64,000 nt of DNA from positions 56,467,931-56,531,930 of the forward strand of contig OY829541.1 in assembly GCA_963691705.1 (NCBI GenBank). Reading direction: 5' to 3'. Below are positions 9,127 to 20,251 of the stretch, piece after piece; position 1 is the stretch's first letter; each line of letters opens with the position of its first letter. The position numbers and the translations under genes are program-made. The notes beneath the pieces are model-generated. The model was not told the DNA's origin. It worked only from the letters and a program-made list of their open reading frames with translations, and ran no database searches. The DNA is from Viola odorata (Eukaryota; Streptophyta; Magnoliopsida; Malpighiales; Violaceae).

Positions 9127-12105
9127 TCAGTTGTTTTGAGGCGGCTCGTCCACCTTTTCTGAAACTTTATCTTTCTGAAAATTTTCAAAGAACGGCTTCA
9201 CTCTCTGGCCGTTCACCTTGAGCTCGGCACCTGTTTTCTCATTCCTAATATCTACTGCACCATGCGGGTAAATGTTAGTAATAACAAAAGGGCCTTCCCA
9301 ACGAGTTTGTAATTTTCCAGGAAATAATTTAAAACGGGAATTATAAAGAAGAACTTTCTCCCCTGTGTGGAGAGGTTTTCCAATAATTCTCTTGTCGTGG
9401 TAAGCTTTCATTCTGACCTTGACAATCAACTGATTGTCATAGGCTAGGTCCCTCAACTCCTCTAGCTCGTGGAGTTGTAATTTTCTTTCTTGGCCCGCCT
9501 CATCATAACTTAGGTTGCATTTTCGTATTGCCCAATACGCTTTGTGTTGCAATCCTACTGGCAAGTGACATGTCTTCCCATAGACAAGCTTGTATGGTGT
9601 CATCCCGATTGGTCCTTTGTAGGCCGTTCTACAGGCCCACAATGCGTCATCTAACCGCTGGCTCCAATCGCGTCTGTCTAGGCCTACTGTCTTGGCCAAG
9701 ACTGACTTCACCTCTCTATTTGACACTTCGGCTTGGCCGTTTGTTTGAGGGTGATAGGCTGTGGATACCCTATGTGTGATGCCATATTTCCTGAAAAGAG
9801 AAGTTAAAATCTTGTTGCAGAAGTGGGTTCCTCGATCACTAATGATCCCTCGAGGAATCCCAAATCTGTTTAAGATATTAGTTTTAATAAAGGAAATAAC
9901 AGTTCTAGCATCATCATTTTTAGTGGCTTTCGCCTCTATCCATTTTGATACATAATCCACAGCTAAAATAATATATCTGTTGCCAAAAGAAGTAGGAAAA
10001 GGTCCCATAAAATCTATGCCCCATATATCAAATATTTCACAAGAAAGAATAAAATTCATAGGCATTTCATTTCGAGAACTAATGTTTCCCACTTTTTGAC
10101 ATGCCGAACAAGTTTTACAAAATAGAGCACTATCCTGAAAAATTGTTGGCCAATAAAAACCAGCCTCTAAGATTTTTAGGGCTGTTCTTCTCGCACCAAA
10201 GTGGCCTCCACATGCTTGGGAATGACAGAATTCAAGAATGGATTTTGTTTCACTTTGAGGTACACACCTCCTTAGCAATTGATCGGATCCTATCTTCCAT
10301 AAATATGGATCATCCCAAACATAATACTTACTGTCATGCTTGACCTTTACCTTCTCATAGGTAGTCATGTCACCATAGTGTTTACCTGTTGCTAGGTAAT
10401 TCGCTATTTCAGCGTACCATGGTCGCGGGTTTGGCTGGAGTCTAGGCCTAGACTCCGGGCTAGACAGTGCGACAGAAAACAGCTTCTCATCTGGAAATTC
10501 TGCTTTGATCTCGTTTGTGTCTCCCTTTGCTAGGCAACGGCTTAGATGATCTGCTACAAGATTTTCCCTTCCACTCTTGTCCTTAATTTCCAGATTGTGC
10601 TCCTGCATAAGAAGAATCCAACGGATTAATCTTGGTTTAGCATCATGCTTAACCAAAAGATATTTCAATGCGGAATGATCTGAAAATACAATAATTTTAG
10701 TGCCCAATAAATAAGATCTAAATTTTTCCAGGGCAAAAACTATTGCAAAGAGTTCTTTTTCAGTTGTGGTATAATTCCGTTGGGCATCATCTAGCATCTT
10801 CGATGCATAGTAGACGACGTGGGGGTCTTTCCCTTTCTTTTGGCCAAGAACCGCGCCAACAGCAGCATCACTCGCATCGCACATCAGCTCGAACGGCAAG
10901 CTCCAGTCTGGCGGTTGGATGATTGGTGCTGTGGTCAGTCGTTCCTTCAGCTCTTCGAAGGACTTCTTGCACGCTTCATTGAAGTCGAACTCCACCTCTT
11001 TTTGTAGTAACTTGCACATCGGTTCAGCCACCTTTGAGAAGTCCTTAATGAACCTACGGTAGAAACCTGCATGACCAAGAAAACTACGAACCTCACGCAA
11101 GCATGAGGGGTAAGGCAAGGTCTTGATAATGTCAATTTTGGCTTGATCAACCTCAATGCCTTTCTTAGAGACTACATGTCCAAGGACAATCCCTTGATCT
11201 ACCATAAAATGGCACTTTTCAAAGTTTAAAACTAAACATGTATCAACACATCTTTTTAAAATATTTTCTAAGTTATGTAAGCATTGGTCGAAGTCATTAC
11301 CATACACGGTAAAGTCGTCCATAAACACTTCGATACTTCTCTCAACATACTCAGAAAATATGCTTACCATGCACCTTTGAAAGGTGGCTGGCGCATTACA
11401 AAGCCCAAACGGCATGCGCCTATAGGCAAACGTTCCAAATGGACAAGTGAACGTTGTCTTTTGTTGATCTTCGGGAGCAACGGGGATTTGGTGAAACCCC
11501 GAGTATCCATCTAGGAAACAGTAGTGAGACTTTCCAGTAAGTCTCTCTACCATTTGATCGATGAAAGGCAGCGGGAAGTGGTCCTTCCGAGTGACTTGAT
11601 TCAGCCTTCGGTAGTCAATACATACCCTCCATCCGTTTTGAATTCTGGCTGTTCTTTGAGCGCCATCTTCTCCTTCGATCACTGTTGTTCCAGTCTTCTT
11701 AGGGACTACCTGAACAGGAGATACCCAATTACTATCTGAGATAGGATAAATAACACCCGAATCTAACAACTTAATTATTTCTTTCTTAACAACTTCCATC
11801 ATAGGAGGGTTTAATCTTCTCTGGGGTTGCCGAATGGGTTTCTTATCCTCTTCCACATGTATTTTGTGGGTACAGATGTTAGATGATATCCCCTTGATGT
11901 CTGCCATCGTCCAGCCAATCGCCTCCTTGTGTTCCTTCAAGACAGCCATCAATTTCTCTTCTTCCATTCTTGATAGCTTGGCTGAAATTATGACGGGTAG
12001 TGTGTCATCTAGGCCTAGATAGACGTACTTCAAGTGACCTGGTAGGGATTTCAATTCTAACTGTGGTGCCTGCACGACAGAAGGTAAGAATTTAGGACTC
12101 GTTGA
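9127..12105 (-). CDS. Athila-like pol: reverse transcriptase, RNase H, integrase
   Basis: Open frame of about 992 codons that follows, without frameshift, the TAA closing gag-protease. In order: RT with [22 protein letters not shown] and the catalytic FMDDF near residue 255; RNase H with [16 protein letters not shown] and [11 protein letters not shown]; integrase with an H/C zinc-binding module ([11 protein letters not shown] ... CKTCSACQ); and a catalytic D-D-E core ([24 protein letters not shown]). A C-terminal [16 protein letters not shown] module follows. In element 2 the same region is fused to gag-protease as one polyprotein, so this ORF lacks its own start and probably needs read-through of the TAA at 12106. 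All catalytic residues checked are present. Confidence 0.93.
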   Translation of the reverse strand, partial: STSPKFLPSVVQAPQLELKSLPGHLKYVYLGLDDTLPVIISAKLSRMEEEKLMAVLKEHKEAIGWTMADIKGISSNICTHKIHVEEDKKPIRQPQRRLNPPMMEVVKKEIIKLLDSGVIYPISDSNWVSPVQVVPKKTGTTVIEGEDGAQRTARIQNGWRVCIDYRRLNQVTRKDHFPLPFIDQMVERLTGKSHYCFLDGYSGFHQIPVAPEDQQKTTFTCPFGTFAYRRMPFGLCNAPATFQRCMVSIFSEYVERSIEVFMDDFTVYGNDFDQCLHNLENILKRCVDTCLVLNFEKCHFMVDQGIVLGHVVSKKGIEVDQAKIDIIKTLPYPSCLREVRSFLGHAGFYRRFIKDFSKVAEPMCKLLQKEVEFDFNEACKKSFEELKERLTTAPIIQPPDWSLPFELMCDASDAAVGAVLGQKKGKDPHVVYYASKMLDDAQRNYTTTEKELFAIVFALEKFRSYLLGTKIIVFSDHSALKYLLVKHDAKPRLIRWILLMQEHNLEIKDKSGRENLVADHLSRCLAKGDTNEIKAEFPDEKLFSVALSSPESRPRLQPNPRPWYAEIANYLATGKHYGDMTTYEKVKVKHDSKYYVWDDPYLWKIGSDQLLRRCVPQSETKSILEFCHSQACGGHFGARRTALKILEAGFYWPTIFQDSALFCKTCSACQKVGNISSRNEMPMNFILSCEIFDIWGIDFMGPFPTSFGNRYIILAVDYVSKWIEAKATKNDDARTVISFIKTNILNRFGIPRGIISDRGTHFCNKILTSLFRKYGITHRVSTAYHPQTNGQAEVSNREVKSVLAKTVGLDRRDWSQRLDDALWACRTAYKGPIGMTPYKLVYGKTCHLPVGLQHKAYWAIRKCNLSYDEAGQERKLQLHELEELRDLAYDNQLIVKVRMKAYHDKRIIGKPLHTGEKVLLYNSRFKLFPGKLQTRWEGPFVITNIYPHGAVDIRNEKTGAELKVNGQRVKPFFENFQKDKVSEKVDEPPQNN

Positions 12106-14781
12106 TTACACATATTGACAATTAACTACTTTTCTTCTTTTGTTGGCAGTCTTGGCCGGCGTTTTGGCCAAGATCGAGGCCAAGACTAAGTCTTCTTCTT
12201 CTTGTTCGGCCAAACTGTCCACCATTTGTTGGAGTTCCCCCTGATCTCCAGTGCGGTCTTCTAGCTCTGGCAGTGTTTGAGTGGAAATTCCCCTGGTCAA
12301 AACATACTCAAGGGGATCGTTATGATAAATGTCAGCTATTTCTTCTGTAATTGGATCCAAAACATCCAAAAAACTAACACAATGCAAGTCGTTTGGGTGT
12401 TTTAAAGCATCTGAAATGCTGAACTTAATTGTCCTTCCACAAAATTCCAGAATTATGCTTCCTTCGAAGCAATCTATCTTTGCTTTTGAGGTTCTTAGGA
12501 AAGGTCTTCCTAATAAAATGTCAGTGGTACAAGATGGCAATTGAACATTCATCTCAACTATATAAAAATCAACTGGATAGATAAAATCATTTACCATTAC
12601 CAGGACATCAGTCACTACTCCTTTAGGTCGGATGATTGTTCGATCAGCTAACTGTATCACCAAGTCAGTCTCCTTCATGGTTCCAATCTTCAAGGTCTCG
12701 AATTCACTTAGAGACATTACATTGATACCAGCCCCTAAATCACAGAGGGCTTTCTCAATGGTTTTGTTCCCTATTTGGCATGGAATTGTGAAGGTTCCTT
12801 GATCCTTGCACTTCTCTGGGAGTTGTTGTACTGCTGAAACGTTGTTGGATAAATTTACCCTTTCTACACCTGCAATTCTCTTTTTATTAGTGCACAATTC
12901 TTTAAGGAATTTAGCATAAGAAGGGACTTTTGCAATTAAATCCAACATTGGAATATTCACGGCTATTTTTCCAAAAACAGTCATGAAATCCCTCATTTCA
13001 TCTTGTCTTTTTTCTTTTGAAGATCTCGGGGGAAATGGTGGAATGATTTCTATAACCTCCTCCTTTTGGTCGGGCTCGTCCTGCGGCTTGGCCAAGACAG
13101 GCTCTTTTTTCTCTGGTTCTGCGGTAACGGTAGTCTTGGCCGGGGTCTTGGTCAAGACTACTTCTGCTTCAGCTTCTTCTTCCTCATCCTCTTCCACATC
13201 TTCTGAAACGATTTTCTTTATTTCCTCATCTGTCTTCGCTCCTTTCCTTTCTGGCAACACCACTCCACTCCTCAAACTTATAGCACTCACATTATGGGCT
13301 GGATTATTTACCGTGGTTGGTGGTAACTTCCCTTGATTTGCTATTTGAGTGATTTGCTTTTGTAGCTCCGCCAAGCTGGTCTGTGTGGATTGCATGTGAT
13401 TTTTCTGCAGCTCCATCAGTTGCTTGAGCGTGTCCTCTACTGAAGGGCCAGTAAGCTGCAAAGGCCTAGGGGCAGGTGGTAGTTGAGGTAAAGGAGGTTG
13501 GCTTGGAGCTTGGCCTAGATTCGGGCCAAAATTCTGATTTGGAGGTCGCGGCACGAAATGTTGGAAGTTGATAGGAGGTTGTTGTTGCTGCTGGGGTACA
13601 CCTTGATTCTGATTCTGATTTGGAGGGACTGGGTCTTTCCATCTGAAGTTTGGGTGTGATCTCCATGCATATTGGTTGCTTCCTTGAGGATAGTTTAGCA
13701 TGCTACCTTGGTTTTGTGGATATGCGGCGTTAACTTGAGTTACCTCTTCTGGATGCTGGACCATATAACAGTTGTTGGTCTGATGGTCTTGTTGCTGGCA
13801 TATCCCACAAACAGAGGCTACTTGCTCTTGATTTCCTGAAGTCATTGAACCTGAAATATTAACAGAAATGGATTTAATCATATCGGTTAAATCATCTAAT
13901 TTTTGTTCAACATTAATTGAATTTAGAGAAGAAGGAGAGGCATTTCTATCCGAAATGGTATTATTTTGGCAGTTGTCTGCCAATGTCTGGAGCAACATCT
14001 TTGCTCTTGTGACGGTTAAATCTTGTAATGCCCCGCTCGCGGCGGAATCAACTTTTTCCTTGCAACTTGGGAGCATCCCATCATAGAAATATTGTATCAT
14101 AGTGTTGTCTGCTACGCCATGAGTGGGGCAGACTTCTTGCAAATCTCTGAACCTTTGATGATATTCGGAGAAGCTTTCTCCGCTTCTTTGTTGTATCGCG
14201 GCCATATCTTTCCTAGCTATGCCAGCCTTCGTGGCATTCCAGTACTTGTTGAGGAACATGGTGGACATCTCCGCCCATGTGTTGATGGTATTATGAGGCA
14301 GACTGTAAAACCAGTTCTGAGCTCCCCCTTCTAGAGAGCTTGGAAAGGCCTTCAGCTTCGCCCTCTCCATGGTTACAATAGTGGGTTTCATGATGTCGCA
14401 CTGAACATGTAAGTTTCTTAAGTGTTTGAACGGGTTTTCGTTGGAATGGCCGTAAAACTTGGGGAGGTTGGTCACCATGTTGGTCTTGATGGACCAATCA
14501 TTAGCTACTGGAGGGAGATTGATGCAGGAAAAGGTCTCCTGCTCAGCTGTTTTATTCAGCTCCCTCATTGTCGGCTCCGGTTGCTGGTCAGCCATGTCTT
14601 GGTCTGAATCTAGGCCAAGACCGTGGTCTAGACTATATTCTGATTCGGGGTTAGAACCTTCCGATCCGCTTTCTTCTTGGGCTGCTCTTAGTCGAGCTTG
14701 CTTCCTTAGCTGTGCTTCGGTCCTAGTGAGATTGGGATTGATAGGTAGCAAATCTTGTTCTCTACTTGAGGACCTGGTCAT
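12106..14781 (-). CDS. Athila-like gag and aspartic protease (ends at premature stop)
   Basis: Starts at an ATG (14781) shortly after the PBS and encodes about 891 residues. The gag region contains a retrotransposon gag core with GGAQNWFYSLP and ESFSEYHQRFRDL, a CCHC zinc knuckle (CGICQQQDHQTNNC), Pro/Gln-rich linkers and an acidic stretch. A retropepsin-like domain has the catalytic DLGAGINVMS motif and LLGRPFLRTSKAKID. The frame stops at TAA (12106-12108), where element 2 has CAA, a C-to-T nonsense change. The gag product can still be made, but pol is uncoupled. Palindrome-derived LAKTPAKT-type peptides occur in the linker and at the C terminus. Confidence 0.93.
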   Translation of the reverse strand: MTRSSSREQDLLPINPNLTRTEAQLRKQARLRAAQEESGSEGSNPESEYSLDHGLGLDSDQDMADQQPEPTMRELNKTAEQETFSCINLPPVANDWSIKTNMVTNLPKFYGHSNENPFKHLRNLHVQCDIMKPTIVTMERAKLKAFPSSLEGGAQNWFYSLPHNTINTWAEMSTMFLNKYWNATKAGIARKDMAAIQQRSGESFSEYHQRFRDLQEVCPTHGVADNTMIQYFYDGMLPSCKEKVDSAASGALQDLTVTRAKMLLQTLADNCQNNTISDRNASPSSLNSINVEQKLDDLTDMIKSISVNISGSMTSGNQEQVASVCGICQQQDHQTNNCYMVQHPEEVTQVNAAYPQNQGSMLNYPQGSNQYAWRSHPNFRWKDPVPPNQNQNQGVPQQQQQPPINFQHFVPRPPNQNFGPNLGQAPSQPPLPQLPPAPRPLQLTGPSVEDTLKQLMELQKNHMQSTQTSLAELQKQITQIANQGKLPPTTVNNPAHNVSAISLRSGVVLPERKGAKTDEEIKKIVSEDVEEDEEEEAEAEVVLTKTPAKTTVTAEPEKKEPVLAKPQDEPDQKEEVIEIIPPFPPRSSKEKRQDEMRDFMTVFGKIAVNIPMLDLIAKVPSYAKFLKELCTNKKRIAGVERVNLSNNVSAVQQLPEKCKDQGTFTIPCQIGNKTIEKALCDLGAGINVMSLSEFETLKIGTMKETDLVIQLADRTIIRPKGVVTDVLVMVNDFIYPVDFYIVEMNVQLPSCTTDILLGRPFLRTSKAKIDCFEGSIILEFCGRTIKFSISDALKHPNDLHCVSFLDVLDPITEEIADIYHNDPLEYVLTRGISTQTLPELEDRTGDQGELQQMVDSLAEQEEEDLVLASILAKTPAKTANKRRKVVNCQYV

Positions 14782-14830
14782 CAACTGTCATAAAATAAAA
14801 TAAAACAAAAACTACAAATACCGTTAGAAG

Positions 14831-14848
14831 TCCCCGGCAACGGCGCCA
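14831..14848 (-). other. Primer binding site (tRNA-Asp) of element 1
   Basis: The plus strand reads TCCCCGGCAACGGCGCCA, identical to the 3' end (with CCA) of plant tRNA-Asp as I recall it. The coding strand is therefore its complement and can prime minus-strand DNA synthesis. It lies five bases inside the 5' LTR. It is a PBS, not a tRNA gene. Confidence 0.9.
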
Positions 14849-14853
14849 AAATT

Positions 14854-16372
14854 TGACCGCGCGTCGAACACGTCAAATATAAGGGTGAAATAAGTATGGA
14901 ATTGGGGGTAGAAATACAACTTATCACTGTCTACAATGGTTTGTAGATGATGGTAAGAGGATCGTCCACAGAGACCTCTAGGAAACGTAGTTCTTGAGTT
15001 TGACTTCCTCGTCACTGAGTTTTGGTTGGGTGTTATCTGAAACTAAAGACAAAACAGAAAATAATGACAACAGTTTAAAATATAAAATAGTATTGGCCGA
15101 AGTCTAGGCCAAGACTGCGGGCTAGATTGGGAAAAAGTCTTGTGATACGGAATTCCAGGTAAGGGCAATGGGTGAGCTTGCGTTCTCATGCATCGATCAT
15201 AGACTGAAGTATGTTCATCTCTTCTTCATAGTACTGCTATAGAGGGGAGGAACTCCTTTTCCCTCCTATCTTCCCTCCTCTTCAAACTATCTGGCGGGTA
15301 CTCCCTCTCCTGATAATCCTAGCCAAGGGACACCTTGCTGGTTAAAGGGTTTATCCGTTTGACTGCTGTCTTGAATGGTTGCTCACCTCTTCAATGGTGC
15401 AGGGGAAGACAGTACCTAGGCTAAGTTCCTAGGTTGTCAATCTGGTCTCTACCTATTTTACCTATTCTTTTAGTCTGCTCGAGACTAGTCACCTACTCCG
15501 TCTAGCCGGCGGGTACTCCCTCTCCTTCTAGACTGGTTACAACTCTTCTCTCCTAGAGAACAAGGATGATCAAACCTTGGCTCTAGTGAGTAAGCGATGG
15601 ATTAAGTTCAAGAATAAATAAATACAAAGAAAGAGATTGTGAAGAACGGATTGTGTCTCACGATTGCATTAAGAACTTCAGCTCATCACCCTTACCAAGA
15701 ATGGGGTTTTAGTTACTCATACTCATGGATAAAAGATAAAGAAATTAACTTGCATAAATAATATCTATCCGAAATGAATTCGGAGCAAAGTATTTGATAA
15801 TGGTGAACTAAGAAAGAAGGATTGCGTAGCTATTTTTGTCCAGCGATTGGATGCCGACAGAGGAGAATAATGTTTAGCTAAAATAGCCATGAGAACCTCT
15901 GTCCCAATCCAACTCAAACTCCTAAAATATCCTAAAAGATAATTACAATTTAATTGTTCATAAACTAAATCGCTAAATAATAGAGAGGGAGATCCCATTC
16001 GGGATTCTACATAAGATTGTCTTCAGATCCCTCTAAAATAGCGGAACAGCTGCTACGTGCCAGCTGTGAGAGTCCATCTCCGAAAATACTTCAATCGCTC
16101 CAAGCTGCAGTCTGATCGCAAAGGAGTCTTGGCCGAAGTCTAGGCCAAGACGATTCTGGTTAGCGTACTGCGTCAGATACGATCTTGTCTAGGCCAAGAT
16201 CCAGGCCTAGACTCGAATAAACAGCTTCAACTCTAGAATTCGTGAACTCTTCTCATTCAGCCTCCAAACCAGACCTGATCAAATGTGGGAAATAAAAGGG
16301 AATATCAATAGAATTACTGTCCAAAATAACTAGAAAATGGACAATAAAACATGATGAAATGCGATGCAATCA
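14854..16372 (-). repeat. 5' LTR of Athila-like element 1
   Basis: 1519 bp. I found no difference from the 3' LTR at 3764-5282 (constant offset 11090). It drives minus-direction transcription of the element. It ends GCAATCA next to the ATGGG duplication that resumes the hAT transposase. Confidence 0.96.
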
Positions 16373-16377
16373 ATGGG

Positions 16378-16731
16378 TGTGAGGATATTAGTGATGAAAA
16401 ATTTGATATCTTGGATTGGTGGAAAACCAATGGGTACAAATATCAAGTTCTTGCAATGATAGCTCGAGAGGTGTTGGCTGTACCTGTGTCAACGGTCGCA
16501 TCAGAATCTGCTTTCAGTACCGGTGGGCGTATACTTGATCCATTTCGAAGTTCTTTAGCTCCAACAATGGTGGAAGCGTTACTCTGCTGCCAAAATTGGT
16601 TGCGTTGCTCTCAAGAGCAAATTGACTTGCATGATGCATTGGAAGATATTGAAAGTTATGATGAAATTGAATCAGGTAACGATAAACTTATTGCAAGTGT
16701 TTATGATTCTTTGAATATTAATGAATTCTAA
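16378..16731 (+). pseudogene. hAT transposase, C-terminal dimerisation part
   Basis: This is the continuation of the frame broken at 3763, after the second ATGGG. It encodes ISDEKFDILDWWKTN and then the hAT dimerisation domain (VPVSTVASESAFSTGGRIL, LCCQNWLR), closing with a stop at 16729-16731. This copy keeps the Arg codon CGA where copy 2 has TGA. The transposase would be intact but for the retrotransposon. Confidence 0.92.
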
Positions 16732-17309
16732 TCATGTTTTCTGATTTTGCAGAATTTGCGTCACAAGTGACTTTGGATCTTGATGTTGATGAAGAGTATA
16801 TTTACTAACTTTTGATTTTTTTTTTCATCATTATTGTTGAGACTTGTTGCTGATTTTTTTATCTATTATTAATGCATGTATAAAAGTTTGGAGGAGGATG
16901 AGGAGGCTGTTGCTTAAGACTTAAGAGCATGGTTTGTTTTTTCGTATTTTTCAATTTTCATACATTTGATCTTTTGATCTTTAAGCTTGCATACATTGCA
17001 TAATTTCTTTGCATTTTTATTGTTAACAGTGTTTAGCAGAGATTGAGGATGGTATTTAACAAAGCTTGATAGGAAATGGAAGAAGCAGCTACATATTTTG
17101 GTTAATTGTTACTGCTATTTTGCTACTGTTTGGTTTGTTGCTCAAGGATGAAATCTGATAGTTGCTAAATGGTTGTTAGTTGATGCTGATAGTGATAGCA
17201 ACTATACTGATATTTTCGTGTTCCTCAGCTTTTTGAATGGTTGTTCTGGATGGATTTTAATTTTTGATAGCAGATGTTGTCTTTTTTTTTTTTTTTTTGT
17301 TAAGCCCGG
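16732..17309 (+). other. hAT copy 1 3' untranslated region
   Basis: AT-rich sequence after the transposase stop. It contains a splice-acceptor-like TGATTTTGCAG at 16742-16752 and a T-run near 17282-17300. No protein was recognised. The same sequence occurs in copy 2. Confidence 0.5.
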
Positions 17310-17496
17310 CCCAATAGATTAGGCCCAGAATCAACCCGCCAACCCGCCGACCCGCGGTTACCGACCCGACCCGCTACACCCGCCAACCCGCGGTTATATA
17401 CACTCATAACCGATCCGAACCGACCCGCTAATTACTGGGCGGGTCGGTGGCGGGTCAGATCTATAACCGATCCGACCCGACTCGTGTACAGCCCTA
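17310..17496. repeat. hAT copy 1 right subterminal array and TIR
   Basis: Repeated ACCCGCC/GACCCG/CGGGTCGG motifs in both orientations precede the terminal GTGTACAGCCCTA, mirroring the left end. The target duplication CTTGTCAT follows at 17497-17504. Confidence 0.8.
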
Positions 17497-17815
17497 CTTG
17501 TCATAGTAGTGTTTGTTTAATTTAATGTGATACGTGTTGTGATGATTTTGTGACTAATATAACCCTCATGGTCAAAATGTTTATTTAATTTGGTCCTTAT
17601 GGAGAATTTTTATTACTGTGGTCCCTATAGTGGCAGACTTGATTGGTCATGATTATGATAGCTTTAATCAACAACCAAGTGTTATCACCATAGGGATTAG
17701 ATTAGTAAAAAAATCACGATAAGGACCAAATTAAATAAACACTATGAGCACAAGGACTATATTCGTCAAAAAGATCAATTAAACAAACGCTACTATCATA
17801 AAGACCAAAAATGTC

Positions 17816-18399
17816 ATTAAACCCAAAATATCCCTACAAGAAAGGGATCAAAACTTTCCCATGGACAAGTAGTTAGCCGTCTGTTTATGGGCCACCAACC
17901 TGCTTCTTTCTTCTAGCCCCTGTCCAAAATTGTAAATGAGAGTTAATAAAACTAATACAAAGCGGCTGATGGGTTGATAACAAGATTGAGAGGAACTCTT
18001 TGCAGGAATGTGATAAAATAGAAAAAAATCTTGCCAAACGTACAAAAACTTCTAACAGTCAAAATCAAAGGCCAAAAAGAAGAAACGCAAGCATGAATGC
18101 TTTTCCGACAAATAGCGAAAAAGTTGCTTCATGATAAAGTAGAGGGGGGGAAATGTAGAACCAGTGGTTCATTAACTTATAACTTCACAAAGGAAAACAA
18201 CAGTGGTTCTGCAGAGAAACATCTGGCTTCATGATACTTATTAACTTGTCAAATGGAGCATTACTTTGGATGGTATGAACAAGTCAGTGCAGCCTACTAA
18301 AATATTCAGTGAGTCATATTCTCTATGTGCTATCCTTTTACAAGCTCAGCCAATATTCACAAAATCTTTTTCCCAAGAGCAATTCCAGGATCGGATGAT
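17816..18399. other. Intergenic, no feature seen
   Basis: Sequence between the inverted-repeat element and the predicted end of the phosphatase gene. I see only short chance frames. It may contain the 3' UTR of the phosphatase gene. Confidence 0.4.
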
Positions 18400-20251
18400 T
18401 TAACATAATATGAACAGAAACCAGGCAAGTGCCTTGGATTGATGTGCTCTTCTTTCGATACCTAGATGCATGCAGAATAGTATATATTCACTTACTAATT
18501 GGCTATGCAATTTATAAAGCCTACAGTTATTGGGATGTTTACAAATATATGTTAGAACACATGAAGAAAGCCAGAAAGAATCAACGCTCCAACTTACAGG
18601 CATATAAGGAAAAATAGATTCAATAATTGAAATAAGTTCAGCTTATTGCTTTTTTGATGGTCATATAGGTGAGATACTCCATATGGATTTCCCAAGAGAT
18701 ACTAATCCCTGTTTTTATATTAAAGTATAGCACAACCAACGCAAAATCGATTAAGGTAGTTTTGCAGGAGTATACCTTCGGGCCTCATGCTCCAGAGAAC
18801 CTCAGTATCTATGGAGGTGAGGTGGTGATCATCAAGGCGTTTCCAGGACTTGATGGACTTAACAGCTCCCCAACCAGTTTCCGTCTTTTCCAAAGATGCT
18901 ACCACTACCCTTGCTCTCCTAGACCAACCTGCCTTGCCGTAAGCATGGTATCCAAAACCCCCAGCATAACAAAGTTGAATACCGGTCAGCTCACCACAGA
19001 AGTCATTCAGGTGATCATGCCCTGTGAATGCAGCCTTCACATCGCCAGATGCTACCATGGTACTGAAGAAGCCTGAGTTCACAGAAGCTGAGCTAATACC
19101 ATTACCAAACGGTTCAAGCTTTACCCCTGTGAAGTTTGATGAATCAAAACTTGCAAATTCAGGTAATGGGATATGGAAGTATGCAAGCCCTGGTGCAGGT
19201 CCCTTTTGAGCATTTGGCTTGCTCTTATATGCTTTCTGAAGTGAATAGAGAAGGATTAGTAAAGTGATTACTATCAAATAGCAGCAATTAGAAGTTAAAC
19301 TATCTTTTTGACAAGGACACTAGTTTTTTTGCTGAACAAAATTTCAGTAGTCAACCACTATAGATTTAAAAGCGAATACTACACGGTAGTGTTTTTCAAC
19401 TTTATAAATAGATGATGGAATTAACTGATGTGTTGATCTAAAGCGCAGTCCTTTCCAATAAGTAAGGTGGTTTGGTACCTGAAGCCTTTCAGAAGTGCGT
19501 TGAAACCATATCTGCTGCGAGAGTTTGATCCAACCATAACCAGAGATTGATGGAACTGTCGAGTAGTCCCCACTATCAAGGAAATAAAGGTTAAGGGCTG
19601 ATTTATTTTCAAAGCTAGACCCCTTAATCCCACCAACCTCCAGGTTATAGTTCCCAAAACCATCAATCTTACGTGCCTCAGCGGGATTGATTTGTGCCAG
19701 TGTGTTCTTGAGGCCAACAATATGCTTCATGACCTCTTCCCTTGACAAGTTGGATTCTTGATCATGGTTTCCTAGCACAGCAGCCCAGGGGATATTCGAC
19801 GCCACAGCAGCATAAAATGCATTAGTCAGTGATTTGGCTCCATCCTTGGTATCAAACCCATAGATATTATCTCCTGTTGGATAAATTGAATAACTGCAAA
19901 TGTTAGGATTGCAGATGACAAACATACTTGCTAAAAGTGACTGATCATTGCACTACCATTAGGAAATGCACAACAGCATTATCTACATACAAAATACTCA
20001 AAGATAAGTCAGGCACATACATGATACATCTACAGCAAGTCAAGCAAAGAATCAAGACAAACGCACAAGATGGCTTTTTTGTTAGTGTAAGCTCAAAAGA
20101 GTACTTAAAAACAGTAAAATTTTGTTAAAACTGGTAAGAGAATTGAGAGCCCAACAAGGAAAAAAGAAGATGGGTACCAGTGAAAACGATGAGATCAGGT
20201 TTCTCAGCTCGAATCATTCGCTCAACAAAGGCGGTGGTGTTGAGGTGTAAG

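Larger units (their letters stand above)
3764..16372 (-). mobile_element. Athila-like Ty3/Gypsy LTR retrotransposon 1
   Basis: A complete element of 12609 bp lies within hAT copy 1. It is flanked by the 5-bp duplication ATGGG (3759-3763 and 16373-16377). It starts TG and ends CA, with two 1519-bp LTRs. Coding runs on the minus strand: PBS to tRNA-Asp, gag-protease, RT-RNase H-integrase, then a third large ORF and the PPT. The tRNA-Asp primer, the DLG protease motif, the domain order and the extra ORF after integrase fit the Athila/Calypso lineage. I found no difference between the two LTRs, so insertion was very recent. A nonsense codon between protease and RT (12106-12108) makes this copy defective unless it is read through. 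Confidence 0.95.
184..17496 (+). mobile_element. hAT DNA transposon, copy 1 (interrupted by an Athila-like element)
   Basis: The termini are TAGGGCTGTACAC and its reverse complement GTGTACAGCCCTA, a 13-bp perfect inverted repeat flanked by the 8-bp duplication CTTGTCAT. The element is 17313 bp long. Subtracting the nested LTR element (12609 bp) and one copy of its 5-bp duplication leaves 4699 bp, exactly the length of hAT copy 2 at 40631-45329. It encodes a BED-finger Ac/Tam3-type transposase in the plus direction, split at codon level by the nested insertion. By eye I saw about seven substitutions between the copies, so both moved recently from a common source. Confidence 0.96.
163..17815. 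repeat. Old inverted-repeat (foldback MITE-like) element hosting hAT copy 1
   Basis: The left arm begins GGCATTTTTGGTCC at 163, is interrupted at 183 by the hAT insertion, and resumes at 17505 with AGTAGTGTTTGTTTAATT. The right arm (about 17690-17815), read on the minus strand, begins GACATTTTTGGTC and continues ATAGTAGCGTTTGTTTAATT, and later both arms share GTTTATTTAATTTGGTCC. Mismatches and an indel of about 25 bp show that this element is much older than the hAT inside it. Without the hAT it would be about 330 bp long with no coding capacity. I could not define a target duplication, so its superfamily is open. Confidence 0.7.

Noticed and set aside
14831..14848. tRNA-Asp-like sequence, possible tRNA gene
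   Set aside because: Only the last 18 bases match, at the exact primer-binding position next to an LTR. There is no cloverleaf.
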